A stretch of DNA of 64,000 nt, taken from assembly GCF_900103825.1 (NCBI RefSeq), contig NZ_FNIF01000002.1:819304-883303 (forward strand). The letters run 5' to 3'. The position numbers were made by a program, and so were the translations under genes. Positions within the stretch are counted from its first letter, which is position 1; each line of letters opens with the position of its first letter. The notes under the pieces are model-generated. The model worked only from the letters and a program-made list of their open reading frames with translations. It searched no databases and was not told the origin of the DNA. The DNA is from Paenibacillus sp. yr247 (GTDB taxonomy: Bacteria > Bacillota > Bacilli > Paenibacillales > NBRC-103111). Positions 16,753-25,906 of the stretch are shown here, one piece after another.

Positions 16753-18636
16753 CTATAAAGGCAAGACTTGGCGCCAGCCGCCAAGTGCAGTCACATCTTC
16801 CGCGCCTTCGGCCGCGTAAGCTTCGCAAACGAAGCCCGGGACTTCACTGCCGTCCCGGAGCTCAACCTTCCCGATCCCCAGCGGAGCTGGGATCGCAGCC
16901 GTAAATCCGCCGAATGCCTCCAGCGGCATTTCCCAAACCTCCAGCAGGATGGCTGCGCCACCCTGCTGCTGTTTGACCAACCCCGGCTTCGCCGGCGTGG
17001 TTGGCAGCTTCACCAGGCTGTACTTCGCTGCGGTCTCATCCTCACGGATGAACCGCGCTCCACAGCCTAGCATCTGCTTCTCCAGCGGGTAGCCGCGCAT
17101 GTGTAAACCGCAAACCGCGACTAGCGTCGTCGGCACTGCTGCCACGGCAACCTCATCCGCCGCCGAGCCAGTCAAACTCGGCGTATAAGCTTCAGCAGCC
17201 GACTGACGTTCGGCGTTCACATCACCCGCCAAGAACAGCTCGGCTGCGCCGCAGATCAAACTCTCCTCTTCGGCGATCCCAAAAAGCGTGATGCCAAAAG
17301 GCGTCTGCGGTGCCGCATCGCCCGCTGGCACCGCAACCCCGCACAAATCAAGCAGATTGCAATGATTTGTGTAGCGGCCCATATCCCGATTCGTGCTAAT
17401 CGGGTCAGCAAGCACTTGCTTGCGCGTCCACGTCCCCCCGCAGGTTGGCATGACGAGCACCGCGCCCTTCAGCAGTTTGCGAGCTTCCAATTTGAACTGC
17501 TGCAGCTTATGCATAGCATGGAACACGGATGCAGCATCATACTCAGCCGCAGAGCCTGAGCGGAGGATCTTTTCCGTTACTGGGTACGCAATGCCCGGAT
17601 GAGCCTCAATGAAGCTGCCCAAGGCCGCCCATCGTTCGGCCACCCATGGGCCCTCATACAGAATCGCCGCCGCTTGGGCGAACAAAGTAACATCGACATA
17701 TTCAACAGGGATGTTCAAATCGTCACTTAATCCCTTGAACTTCTCTACAGCCGTATCCCACGCAGCACGGTATTCCGAAGCAAAAGGACCATAGAATCCT
17801 AATTCACCATCCGGCAGGAGAACTTTAGCCGGAAGCTTAGAAGGTTCCCTATTCACGCTGCGCGACCAATGGTCATCCGCGTGAAGCCCGCGTACCACGC
17901 CGTCTACGGCGAGCGCGTCATCCAAGCTGTGCGCAAAGACGGTTACACAGTCTAAACTCGCACAGGCAGGCACTACCCCTTTGGTTGGCCAAGCGCCGAG
18001 ACTCGGCTTATAGCCAACCAATCGATTCAAAGCAGCAGGCACGCGTCCCGAGCCCGCTGTGTCCGTGCCAAGCGAGAAAGCCGCTTGGCCACGCGCCACG
18101 GAGACGGCTGAGCCCGAGCTCGAGCCGCCGCTGATCAGTTCCGGGCGCAGTGCATTATGCGCGTCACCGTACGGACTTCTCGCGCCGACAAGTCCGGTCG
18201 CGAATTGGTCCAAGTTCGTCTTGCCGAGCGGAATCGCTCCTGCGGCAATCAATCTTTCCACGACGCTCGCATGTTCCGTCGGCGTATACGCATACTCCGC
18301 GCAGCCAGCTGTCGTTGGTACCCCTGCCAGATCAATGTTATCTTTGATCGCAAAAGGAATCCCCCACAATGGCGCATCAGCCATTGACACAGACTTTAAT
18401 CCATCCAAATAAGGTTGAATCGCATCCATCTTGGGCGGTGTGATCCAAATATTCATAGCCACGTCATCCAATGAGCGCTGCACAATAGCCGCGATCACCT
18501 CTTGCGGAGTTAATTCTTGTTTTTCATACTTATCCAGGAGCCACGAGATACTTAACTCCTTTGGCACTTCGACCGTGATTTTCTTTCCATTTCTCTCATT
18601 CTGTTCAATCTTTTCTACTTTGTTAGCCTCAGTCAT
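16753..18636 (-). CDS. atzF: allophanate hydrolase
   Basis: Protein of 627 residues, the usual length. The N-terminal two-thirds form an amidase-signature hydrolase: the catalytic lysine is in IPFAIKDNIDLAG near 115, and the serine-rich motif and nucleophile are in GGSSSGSAVS...LGTDTAGSGRVPAA near 172-200. The C-terminal part (from about 480, EVAVAAVPTTLVAVCGLHMRG) is the allophanate-hydrolase C-terminal domain that decarboxylates the intermediate. The reaction takes allophanate to ammonia and CO2. The gene starts 18 bases after the carboxylase stop, preceded by GGAGAGAGGTG, and completes nitrogen release in the riboswitch-controlled operon. Confidence 0.92.
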   Translation of the reverse strand: MTEANKVEKIEQNERNGKKITVEVPKELSISWLLDKYEKQELTPQEVIAAIVQRSLDDVAMNIWITPPKMDAIQPYLDGLKSVSMADAPLWGIPFAIKDNIDLAGVPTTAGCAEYAYTPTEHASVVERLIAAGAIPLGKTNLDQFATGLVGARSPYGDAHNALRPELISGGSSSGSAVSVARGQAAFSLGTDTAGSGRVPAALNRLVGYKPSLGAWPTKGVVPACASLDCVTVFAHSLDDALAVDGVVRGLHADDHWSRSVNREPSKLPAKVLLPDGELGFYGPFASEYRAAWDTAVEKFKGLSDDLNIPVEYVDVTLFAQAAAILYEGPWVAERWAALGSFIEAHPGIAYPVTEKILRSGSAAEYDAASVFHAMHKLQQFKLEARKLLKGAVLVMPTCGGTWTRKQVLADPISTNRDMGRYTNHCNLLDLCGVAVPAGDAAPQTPFGITLFGIAEEESLICGAAELFLAGDVNAERQSAAEAYTPSLTGSAADEVAVAAVPTTLVAVCGLHMRGYPLEKQMLGCGARFIREDETAAKYSLVKLPTTPAKPGLVKQQQGGAAILLEVWEMPLEAFGGFTAAIPAPLGIGKVELRDGSEVPGFVCEAYAAEGAEDVTALGGWRQVLPL

Positions 18637-18654
18637 TTACGGACACCTCTCTCC

Positions 18655-21600
18655 TTAAGCAGATTGTGCAATACCTAGAATCAGCTGTCCTGCATGAACT
18701 TGATCCCCTGGCTTCACTTGAATCATAGAAATAAATCCATCACACGGCGCATGCTGCGGGAATTCCATTTTCATACTTTCGAGAATCGCCAGTTGATCAC
18801 CCTTCTTCACTTGTTCACCTGCAGATACGAGCACTTTCCATACACTTCCTGGCATAATCCCACGCACAGCAACCATACCTGCCGGCAGCTCATCTTCAGG
18901 TTTTTCAGTAATGGTTTCCTGTTCGGATACGTACTCAGCCAATCCCTTTGCCTTCCAATTCTCCCGCTCCGCTTTAAAGGCCTCTTGCTGCTGCTTACGG
19001 AATGTTTCCGTACTCTCCTCGATGGAACCTAAGAATTGCAAATATTCACCTAAGTCAAATGTTGTTTCCTGAATATCCGCTTCATATCGTCCTCGAGGGA
19101 AGTCTTCACGCAGTTGAAGCAATTCCTCTGCGCTCACCTCATAGAATTGAATTTGATCAAAGAACCTTAACAACCAAGGCTTACCCGCCTTGAAGCTTCC
19201 CGTTGAGCGTAGACGATTCCACATTTGAATGGTACGTCCTACGAATTGGTAACCGCCCGGACCTTCCATTCCATACACACACATGTAAGCTCCACCGATA
19301 CCAACGGCATTTTCTGGCGTCCATGTACGTGCCGGATTATATTTCGTCGTTACTAAGCGATGACGCGGATCGACCGGAGTTGCTACTGGAGCACCCAAGT
19401 ACACATCTCCTAACCCAAGTACCAAGTAATTAGCGTCATAAACAATCTTTTTAACATCATCAATTGTATCTAATCCATTAATGCGTTGAATGAATTCCAG
19501 GTTGCTCGGACACCAAGGCGCATCAGGACGCACCCCTTGTTGATAACGCTGAATCGCAAGCTGTGTCGCCGGGTCATCCCAGGAAAGCGGCAAACGGACA
19601 ATCCGGGAAGGAACACGGAACTCTTCCAATGGAGGCAGCGCTGCGTCAATCTCAATAACCTTCCAACACGCCTCGCTTACCGTTATTCGAGAAGGATCGA
19701 TATGAATTTGCAACGAACGAATACCTGGCGTAAAATCCAGCACCGGAATCGAGCCGCTCTCCACAATCGCTTGCAGTAATGCCTGCACTTGGAAACGCAG
19801 CAGCAAATCCAACTCGAGCTCTCCGTATTCCACAAGCAAATTCTGATCGCCGCAGCAGCGGATCGTGATTGGAAATCTGCGATTAGCTTCTTCATGAAAA
19901 AGACGAGGATATTCCGGCGTAATCTCTTCATTTACAGCAGGTAGTTGTACATGCACCAACCGCCCATAATCTCCATCACCCATCGCCTGCAAATTACTTT
20001 CCTGCAAATCACGCAAGGCCTCTGCTTCCGGAAGTGTTAGTAAGTGGAAACGAATCGTATCCCCAGGATGCAGTTGGCCTAGCTTCCAGAACTCGGCCGA
20101 CGCCGTTGTCACCGGACAAACGAAACCGCCAAGGCTCGGACCATCAGGTCCAAGAAGAATGGGCATATCCCCCGTCAAATCCAGCGTACCGACTGCATAC
20201 GCATTATCGTGAATATTGGATGGATGAAGCCCCGCTTCCCCGCCATCTTCACGTCTCCACAGCGGAGCAGGTCCTTTCAAACGAACCCCCGTCCTCGAGG
20301 AGTTAAAATGCACTTCCCAGCTTGTTTCGGTCAATTGATCCAAGTATTCCGCGTGTAAAAACTCACCTGTACAATGAGGCCCAGGGATCACACCGATCGT
20401 CCACTCTCGCGTCATCACAGGACGATGCTGAACCGCAAGCTCAGCTGCCTCAGGAACAAGGCTTCCGCCTTCATTCACACCCAGCACATCTCCCGTACGC
20501 AGGGCTCGGCCGCCATGACCACCGAATCCGCCCAGCGTAAACGTGGACGAGCTGCCGAGAATTTTCGGCATATCCAAGCCGCCGCCGATCAGAAGATAAG
20601 TGCGCATACCTTCTTTCGCCTCGCCGAAGCTCAGCACTTGTCCGCGAGCAGCAAACACCGGTTTATACGTCGCAATAGCCGTTCCATCCAGTTCTGCTTG
20701 CATATCCGCCCCGGTGACGCAGAACCACATGTCGCTGCGGAACTTGTAAGAGCCTCCGCGAAGCGTCATTTCCAGACCGCAGGCATCGTCATCGTTGCCA
20801 AGCAGCTTGTTACCAATACGGAACGAAAGCGGATCCATCGGTCCGCAAGGGGGTACACCCACGTCCCAATGGCGGATGCGGCCCGGGAAGTCCTGAACGG
20901 TGGTTTGGATCCCGCCGTCTACAACTTCCAGAGCCCGTTCCATTGGCTCGAACGTATTCAACAATTGTGTAAAGACGTTCCCGTCTACACAATCTTTTTC
21001 TTGAAGAAGAGCCTGCAAATACAGCAGGTTCGTTGTAATTCCATACATGCGCGTCTCAGCCAGCGCTTCAATCAGCTTACGAATAGCGTCCAAACGGTCC
21101 GTACCGTGGACAATGATTTTAGCCAGCATCGGATCGTACAGGGTCGTTACTGTCAGCCCATCCCTGACCCAGGTCTCATTCCGCGACTGACTTGAGAATA
21201 CCGCACGATCCAGCTGCCCTGTACTCGGACGGAACTGCTGGAGGCAGTCCTCCGCGTAAATCCGCGCTTGGATGCTGTGTCCTGTCGGCTTTCGAATAAG
21301 TGACTGTATGTCGCTAAGCTCATTCGCCGCTTCACGCACCATCCACTCCACGAGGTCAACACCCAATACTTCCTCCGTCACACCATGCTCAACCTGAAGT
21401 CTCGTGTTTACTTCCAAGAAATAAAACTCATACGTTTCCGGATCATAGAGATACTCCACCGTACCGGCACTTCGATAGCCCGCTTCAGCAGCAAGACGCT
21501 TCGCCGAGGCAAACATCGCCTCACGGACTTCATCCGACAGATTCGGAGCCGGGCTTTCTTCAATGACCTTCTGGTTGCGACGCTGAATGGAACAATCGCG

Positions 21601-22275
21601 CTCACCCAATGTAACGACTTCACCAAAGTTATTACCGAAAATCTGCACTTCAACATGACGTGCTCTCGCGATATATTTTTCAAGAAACATGCCGCCGTTT
21701 TTGAAATTTGACTCTGCCAAATGGCGTACACCATCATAAGCAGATCTTAACGTGACTTCATCCGCGCAGACACGCATCCCAATGCCGCCGCCGCCAGCTG
21801 TACTTTTGAGAATAACAGGGTAACCAATACGAGCAGCTTCTGAGATCGCCTCTTCAAGCTCTGTTATCAGCGGTGTACCCGGCAGCATCGGTACGCCGGC
21901 TCTTTCAGCGATTTCCCGAGCAGAATGCTTAAGTCCGAACATTTCCATTTGCTCCGGCGTAGGTCCGATGAACACAATGCCATTCTCTCGGCAAGCGCGG
22001 GCAAAGTCCGCATTTTCACTCAGGAAGCCGTAACCGGGATGAATCGCTTGCGCGCCGGTTTCCAGCGCTGTTTTCAAAATCAATTCTGTATTGAGATAGC
22101 TTTCTTTCGCCGGCCCTTCACCGATCAGAACAGCTTCATCTGCTCCATCCACGTGTAAACTATCTTGATCTGCCCTCGTATATACAGCAACGGACGCAAC
22201 CCCGAGCTTGCGTAAAGTACGCTCAATGCGTACAGCGATAGCGCCACGATTAGCAATCAGCACTTTGGTAAACAT
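18655..22275 (-). CDS. uca: urea/guanidine carboxylase, biotin-dependent
   Basis: Protein of 1206 residues with the full single-chain architecture. The biotin carboxylase domain covers residues 1-450 (KVLIANRGAIAVRIERTLR, ATP-grasp loop STAGGGGIGMRV, EVNTRLQVEHGVTE). The carboxyltransferase is made of AHS2-like and AHS1-like halves (VVDGGIQTTVQDFPGR near 460, VCVYGMEGPGGYQFVGRT-like region near 1000). A C-terminal biotinyl domain carries biotin on the lysine of ESMKM near residue 1170. I start at ATG 22275 because AAGGGGTG lies nine bases upstream. The family was named urea carboxylase, but members next to DUF1989 subunits and guanidine riboswitches carboxylate guanidine; the context here strongly favours guanidine. 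Confidence 0.93.
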   Translation of the reverse strand: MFTKVLIANRGAIAVRIERTLRKLGVASVAVYTRADQDSLHVDGADEAVLIGEGPAKESYLNTELILKTALETGAQAIHPGYGFLSENADFARACRENGIVFIGPTPEQMEMFGLKHSAREIAERAGVPMLPGTPLITELEEAISEAARIGYPVILKSTAGGGGIGMRVCADEVTLRSAYDGVRHLAESNFKNGGMFLEKYIARARHVEVQIFGNNFGEVVTLGERDCSIQRRNQKVIEESPAPNLSDEVREAMFASAKRLAAEAGYRSAGTVEYLYDPETYEFYFLEVNTRLQVEHGVTEEVLGVDLVEWMVREAANELSDIQSLIRKPTGHSIQARIYAEDCLQQFRPSTGQLDRAVFSSQSRNETWVRDGLTVTTLYDPMLAKIIVHGTDRLDAIRKLIEALAETRMYGITTNLLYLQALLQEKDCVDGNVFTQLLNTFEPMERALEVVDGGIQTTVQDFPGRIRHWDVGVPPCGPMDPLSFRIGNKLLGNDDDACGLEMTLRGGSYKFRSDMWFCVTGADMQAELDGTAIATYKPVFAARGQVLSFGEAKEGMRTYLLIGGGLDMPKILGSSSTFTLGGFGGHGGRALRTGDVLGVNEGGSLVPEAAELAVQHRPVMTREWTIGVIPGPHCTGEFLHAEYLDQLTETSWEVHFNSSRTGVRLKGPAPLWRREDGGEAGLHPSNIHDNAYAVGTLDLTGDMPILLGPDGPSLGGFVCPVTTASAEFWKLGQLHPGDTIRFHLLTLPEAEALRDLQESNLQAMGDGDYGRLVHVQLPAVNEEITPEYPRLFHEEANRRFPITIRCCGDQNLLVEYGELELDLLLRFQVQALLQAIVESGSIPVLDFTPGIRSLQIHIDPSRITVSEACWKVIEIDAALPPLEEFRVPSRIVRLPLSWDDPATQLAIQRYQQGVRPDAPWCPSNLEFIQRINGLDTIDDVKKIVYDANYLVLGLGDVYLGAPVATPVDPRHRLVTTKYNPARTWTPENAVGIGGAYMCVYGMEGPGGYQFVGRTIQMWNRLRSTGSFKAGKPWLLRFFDQIQFYEVSAEELLQLREDFPRGRYEADIQETTFDLGEYLQFLGSIEESTETFRKQQQEAFKAERENWKAKGLAEYVSEQETITEKPEDELPAGMVAVRGIMPGSVWKVLVSAGEQVKKGDQLAILESMKMEFPQHAPCDGFISMIQVKPGDQVHAGQLILGIAQSA

Positions 22276-22331
22276 CGTATCCACACCCCTTAGAATTTCG
22301 TAGACCATCTATCTTTCTTAAGTAAAGGAAC

Positions 22332-22982
22332 TTACTTCTCCCAAATAAGAACCTGAATCGGCGTCGGATTATACGCATTACAAGGATTGTTAAGCTGCGG
22401 ACAGTTACTGATGAGCACCATCGAGCTGCCTAGCGACTGTACCTCTACATAACAGCCCGGAGCGGATACGCCATCATCGAACTTCAGTCCGCCATCCTTT
22501 GTTACTGGTACATTCATAAAAAAGTTAATATTCGGCGCCAAATCTCGCTTCGTGTAAGCACCGTCGTGCTGTGCAAGCTGCAGCATAAAGGTATCGCGGC
22601 AGTTATGCATCGACAGCTTATCGTGTGAGTAACGCACCGAGTTGCTTTGAGCCGAGCACGAACCTCCGATCGTATCATGGCGTCCGCAGGTGTCGGCAAC
22701 GATTTTGAGCAATTCCTTACCGGATTCTGCTCGGAGGACAGAGCCTGTGCTGAGATAAATATTGCTTTGACCTGCAATCGTCGCGACTGCACTATAATGA
22801 TCTTCCGGATTCTCCGCATCATAAAGCAAGGTGTCTGCCGCCTGATTCCCTTCCAAATCGACAATGCGCAGCACTTGCCCTGGCTTCAAAACCCGCAACC
22901 AACCGTCTCCTGCTTGAATAACTTCGCTATAGATGGCGTCCTCGACGAGACGAGGGCTTTCCACTCGATTAAATACGGCCAT
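22332..22982 (-). CDS. DUF1989 urea-carboxylase-associated protein, probable carboxyguanidine deiminase subunit
   Basis: Protein of 216 residues of the DUF1989 family, the smaller of the pair annotated as urea-carboxylase-associated proteins. Typical segments are VLKPGQVLRIVDLEGNQAADTLLYDAENPEDHYSA near 33-67, a Cys/His-rich DTCGRHDTIGGSCSAQ...NCRDTF near 97-130 that likely binds metal, and LAPNINFFMNVPV near 148. In biochemical work on this family the two DUF1989 proteins form carboxyguanidine deiminase (CgdAB), which turns carboxyguanidine into allophanate. I did not assign A or B. It lies 31 bases after the first DUF1989 gene. Confidence 0.9.
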   Translation of the reverse strand: MAVFNRVESPRLVEDAIYSEVIQAGDGWLRVLKPGQVLRIVDLEGNQAADTLLYDAENPEDHYSAVATIAGQSNIYLSTGSVLRAESGKELLKIVADTCGRHDTIGGSCSAQSNSVRYSHDKLSMHNCRDTFMLQLAQHDGAYTKRDLAPNINFFMNVPVTKDGGLKFDDGVSAPGCYVEVQSLGSSMVLISNCPQLNNPCNAYNPTPIQVLIWEK

Positions 22983-23013
22983 TTTAGTTCCTCCTCAGCA
23001 TTTTTGCCTACTA

Positions 23014-23733
23014 TTACAAGCCAAGCAGCTTTTGATATTCCCATGTATTTTCAAAAGCTCGGCGATTCTCCGAGCGGTAATTGACACAATAATCATCTGC
23101 ATCCACAGGCTCAGCCTGGAGTACTTCGATTTTTACAGGCACAGATGGATAAGAAGTTCTTGGGTCTAGCGGGTTTGGTGTATTCGATAGGACGAGCAAG
23201 GTATCTAATTCTGTCCGCAGCGTAACCGTTGCTCCAGCCGGGCAATGATCAGCAACAAAATGCATGTCACCATTCTCATCACTAAACACTTTGGAAAATA
23301 AATTCACAACAGGCATCATATCGCGCATGCTGAGTCCGTTACGCACTAGCTCTACGGCAAAGTTTTCTTGCCCGCTCCGCAGCCACTCATTACGCAGCTT
23401 TTGGAAATTCGTCGCGCCATATTTGGCGTCTGTCGCCGTACGGCTCGTGTATCCACTTAGGGGATCATGCCAACCAATGCTATCCTCAACAATGCTCACT
23501 AACGCTCGGCCATTGTCACTCATCAGAACGTTGCCTCGCCTCAGATGAGCTGTATACTGGGCTTTCAACGTATCCGGCATATTGTAGCGCTCTGTAAGAT
23601 CCCTTGCGTGGAACAATTGTACGGAAACATTCGCGCCCGCCTCCAGCGCCGTAAAACGAATCAATTTCCCCTTACCAATCGCTCCTGACCATTTGCCTCC
23701 CGGGCCTATCGTCATGTTCCAAATGATTTCCAT
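23014..23733 (-). CDS. DUF1989 urea-carboxylase-associated protein, probable carboxyguanidine deiminase subunit
   Basis: Protein of 239 residues, the larger DUF1989 partner and first gene after the riboswitch. It begins MEIIWNMTIGPGGKWSGAIG and shows LIRFTALEAGANVSVQLFHARDLTERYNMPDTLKAQ, a serine/histidine segment EDSIGWHDPLSG near 100, and NLFSKVFSDENGD...FVADHCPAGATVTLR near 165-195. Start ATG 23733 follows AAAGGAG; a longer frame from 23790 would run into the riboswitch terminator and is not used. It is expected to pair with the 216-residue protein as carboxyguanidine deiminase. Confidence 0.9.
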   Translation of the reverse strand: MEIIWNMTIGPGGKWSGAIGKGKLIRFTALEAGANVSVQLFHARDLTERYNMPDTLKAQYTAHLRRGNVLMSDNGRALVSIVEDSIGWHDPLSGYTSRTATDAKYGATNFQKLRNEWLRSGQENFAVELVRNGLSMRDMMPVVNLFSKVFSDENGDMHFVADHCPAGATVTLRTELDTLLVLSNTPNPLDPRTSYPSVPVKIEVLQAEPVDADDYCVNYRSENRRAFENTWEYQKLLGL

Positions 23734-23761
23734 GCTATCGATCTCCTTTACGATGTAGTTA

Positions 23762-23810
23762 AACAAAAAGGGAGACATCACAAGACTCAAATGTCTTGGT
23801 GATATCTCCC
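23762..23810 (-). terminator. riboswitch-controlled terminator
   Basis: Leftward, the stem begins GGGAGATATCACCAAGAC and pairs with GTCTTGTGATGTCTCCC around ATTTGA, then runs into TTTTTGTTT. Its 5' arm is also the 3' edge of the guanidine aptamer, so ligand binding and terminator formation are mutually exclusive. Guanidine should therefore switch the operon on. Confidence 0.9.
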
Positions 23811-23900
23811 AGGTTTTTATCCTTCCGTGGCGCTCTTATGCAAGAGCGGTTTACTCTCGGACCAGCCCGGCGATAACCGGCGGAACCCTAGTAAACAATC
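23801..23900 (-). promoter_or_regulatory. guanidine-I riboswitch (ykkC)
   Basis: On the minus strand the conserved ykkC blocks occur in order: CTAGGGTTCCG, GGCTGGTCCGAGAG, and CACGGAAGGATAAAAACC followed by TGGGAGA. The CGCTCTTGCATAAGAGCG stem sits between the second and third blocks, as in the class. The aptamer overlaps the terminator directly before the first operon gene. Ligand identity follows from the established class I guanidine riboswitch. Confidence 0.95.
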
Positions 23901-23919
23901 GTATTCGTTTGTGTTATTA

Positions 23920-23948
23920 AACATAACATCACTGAAGAAATGTGTCAA
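23920..23948 (-). promoter_or_regulatory. promoter of guanidine operon
   Basis: A perfect -35 TTGACA (23948-23943), a 17-base spacer and TATGTT (23925-23920) precede the riboswitch, placing the start of transcription near 23913, a few bases before the aptamer. Confidence 0.7.
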
Positions 23949-24119
23949 TAACTTCTAGCTATTTTAGTACTTTTATCTAAAATACTTCTCATATGATTAG
24001 CTAATTGTTATATTAACTTACATATATAACATATATCTAACACAGATAAAGTAAAATTGCATTTTTCCTAATAAGTAAGTAATGATTTATCACATAACAT
24101 TGTTTTCTAGGGTTCTGCG

Positions 24120-24287
24120 ATGAATAATGCCTCGGCGGACATACCTTTCTCCACCATACTTGCCGGAGCCTCCATTATCTGCTTCTCATTCCTTGGCTTT
24201 GATACCGTCACAACGATGGCCGAGGAAACTATCGCCACTCGGTTTTCTTTTTATTTACGGTCCGCAGGAAACACAAGTCCCATCTGA
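24120..24287 (+). pseudogene. amino-acid permease (APC family) fragment
   Basis: A 55-codon frame contains DIPFSTILAGASIICFSFLG and FDTVTTMAEETI, which match the conserved sixth membrane helix and the FD-x3-T-x-AEE loop of APC-superfamily amino-acid transporters (about 450-500 residues when whole). Homology ends near 24230, after which the frame runs into the convergent dehydrogenase gene. No ribosome site precedes the ATG. It is a relic of a deleted permease gene. Confidence 0.65.
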
Positions 24288-25237
24288 TTTCTAGCCTCAT
24301 CCATAATCGCCATGGCTATGCTGGAATTCGCATGTGAATTCGTCTCGGACTCCAATGCTCCGCTTTTAATAAGTCGAATGAACTCCTCCGCTTCATAGCG
24401 CATCGTTCTTACACCCTGCTCCCGCGTCAGATCTTCCACAGAACCGTCTCGATAACGAATCTCCACCTTTTCAGGCTGGTTAATCTTATCAATGACCATC
24501 GTTGCGTGCTCGCCTTGAATTTCGGTTGGCAGGTAGGAACTCGCAATTTTGGAGTGCATGATAACGGCATCCATCTCCTTGTAGCTCAGCAGAAGGCTGC
24601 CCTCCCCATCTACCCCCGACTCCAGCAGAACCCCGCTTGCTTGCACACGCTCAGGGCTGCCAAACAGCACTGCCAACGGATAAATACAATAGACGCCTAA
24701 ATCCATTAATGAACCATTGGAAAAAATGGGATTGAACGCATTCAGTACCGTTCCCTGCTTATAAGCATCATACCTTGAGGAATATTGGCAATAGCTTGCA
24801 AAATAACGGCGAATCTTTCCAAGCTTATGTAAATTTCCTTGAATAGCTTTGAAATTAGGCATCAACGTGGACTTGAGCGCCTCCATGAACACGACTTTAT
24901 TGCTGCGCGCAGCCTCAATCATCGCGGTAAGCTCCTTCGTATTGGAAGCCGCGGGCTTCTCGCAAATGACATGCTTGCCATGATTCATACAGAGAATCGC
25001 ATATTGAGCGTGAAGCGAATTCGGACTTGCGATATAGACAGCATCGAATTCGTTGCTTTGTACAAATGTATCCAGATTCGAAAATCGATGAGAAATCTCA
25101 AATTTCCGGGCAAATTCTTCAGCCTTCTGCTCTGTACGTGAGTAAACGGCCGTCAAAACGAACTCCCCAGTCTCACGGGCAGCATGAATGAATTCCTCAG
25201 TGATCCAGTTGGTTCCAATCACAGCAAAACGTATCAT
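24251..25237 (-). CDS. Gfo/Idh/MocA-family oxidoreductase
   Basis: Protein of 328 residues. It has an N-terminal Rossmann fold (MIRFAVIGTNWITEEFIHAA), the family signature HVICEKPAAS with catalytic lysine near residue 95, and a C-terminal alpha/beta domain with LMDLGVYCIYPLAVLFG near 175. These NAD(P)-dependent enzymes oxidise sugars, inositols or dihydrodiols; the substrate is not predictable. Start ATG 25237 follows AAAGGAG; an upstream frame is open to 25303 without a site. It is monocistronic. Confidence 0.87.
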   Translation of the reverse strand: MIRFAVIGTNWITEEFIHAARETGEFVLTAVYSRTEQKAEEFARKFEISHRFSNLDTFVQSNEFDAVYIASPNSLHAQYAILCMNHGKHVICEKPAASNTKELTAMIEAARSNKVVFMEALKSTLMPNFKAIQGNLHKLGKIRRYFASYCQYSSRYDAYKQGTVLNAFNPIFSNGSLMDLGVYCIYPLAVLFGSPERVQASGVLLESGVDGEGSLLLSYKEMDAVIMHSKIASSYLPTEIQGEHATMVIDKINQPEKVEIRYRDGSVEDLTREQGVRTMRYEAEEFIRLIKSGALESETNSHANSSIAMAIMDEARNQMGLVFPADRK

Positions 25238-25363
25238 AGCTTCTCCTTTACACCACTCTTTTTTTATAACTATACCTGATTTGCGATTGTTGAAAAAGCG
25301 CAAACTTCTCTAGTGGAACGATAAGCCTCGCAGCTAATCTCAATCTAATCTTGGACAAGTCTC

Positions 25364-25417
25364 TTGACATGAAACCATTTGGTTTCGTATAATCCTTTAT
25401 GTAACCATTTGGTTTCG
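25364..25417 (+). promoter_or_regulatory. promoter with operator repeats
   Basis: Consensus TTGACA (25364-25369) and TATAAT (25388-25393) flank an 18-base spacer filled by the inverted repeat GAAACCA-TT-TGGTTTC (25371-25386). A near copy, AACCATTTGGTTTCG, follows at 25403-25417, one helical repeat plus further downstream. The likely binder is the ArsR protein encoded third in this operon (26331). Confidence 0.75.
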
Positions 25418-25492
25418 CTTTTCACAGGCCTATGTAAAACTTATCTTTTGGATACAATACGAGGAGCAGATCACGGAAAGGAATGACTTACG

Positions 25493-25870
25493 ATGCAAGA
25501 AGAATTGCTGAAGAAACTGCGTTACAAACAAGGACGAGCCCTCGTTCTTTACGCACCTGAAGGCTACGAGCTTGGCGTCGAGGAACCCGTAGAGCCGAAT
25601 GGGACTTACGATTTCGTTCAGCTTTTTGTTAACAATGCCGCTGAGGTGGCTGAATGGACACCCAAAGCGATTCCGTATTTGAACGATGACGCTCTCTTTT
25701 GGATTACTTTTCCGAAGCAAATCTCGAAGGTGAAAACAGACATTAACCGTGATATTTTGTTTACCTTGGTACAAGAAATAACGGACTACCGTCCTGTTAG
25801 CAATGTCGCAGTGGACGATAAGTGGTCAGCCTTGCGTTTGCGCCATCAGGATAAAGTAAAAAGCAAGTAA
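25493..25870 (+). CDS. hypothetical protein, DUF3052-like
   Basis: Protein of 125 residues starting MQEELLKKLRYKQGRALVLY, with a short YAPEGYELG loop, a DFVQLFVNNAAEVAEW strand/helix and DALFWITFPKQISKVKTDINRD near 75-95. The pattern resembles small DUF3052-type proteins found beside SRPBCC genes. No catalytic residues are evident. AAGGAATGA precedes the ATG. It is first in an operon with an SRPBCC protein and an ArsR regulator. Confidence 0.7.
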   Translation: MQEELLKKLRYKQGRALVLYAPEGYELGVEEPVEPNGTYDFVQLFVNNAAEVAEWTPKAIPYLNDDALFWITFPKQISKVKTDINRDILFTLVQEITDYRPVSNVAVDDKWSALRLRHQDKVKSK

Positions 25871-25906
25871 ATCATACTAAATTAATCATTGGAGGCACTT
25901 ATAACG

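Noticed and set aside
18655..22275. Urea as the main substrate of the carboxylase
   Set aside because: Urea-only use is disfavoured by the guanidine-I riboswitch and the DUF1989 pair, although urea activity cannot be excluded from sequence.
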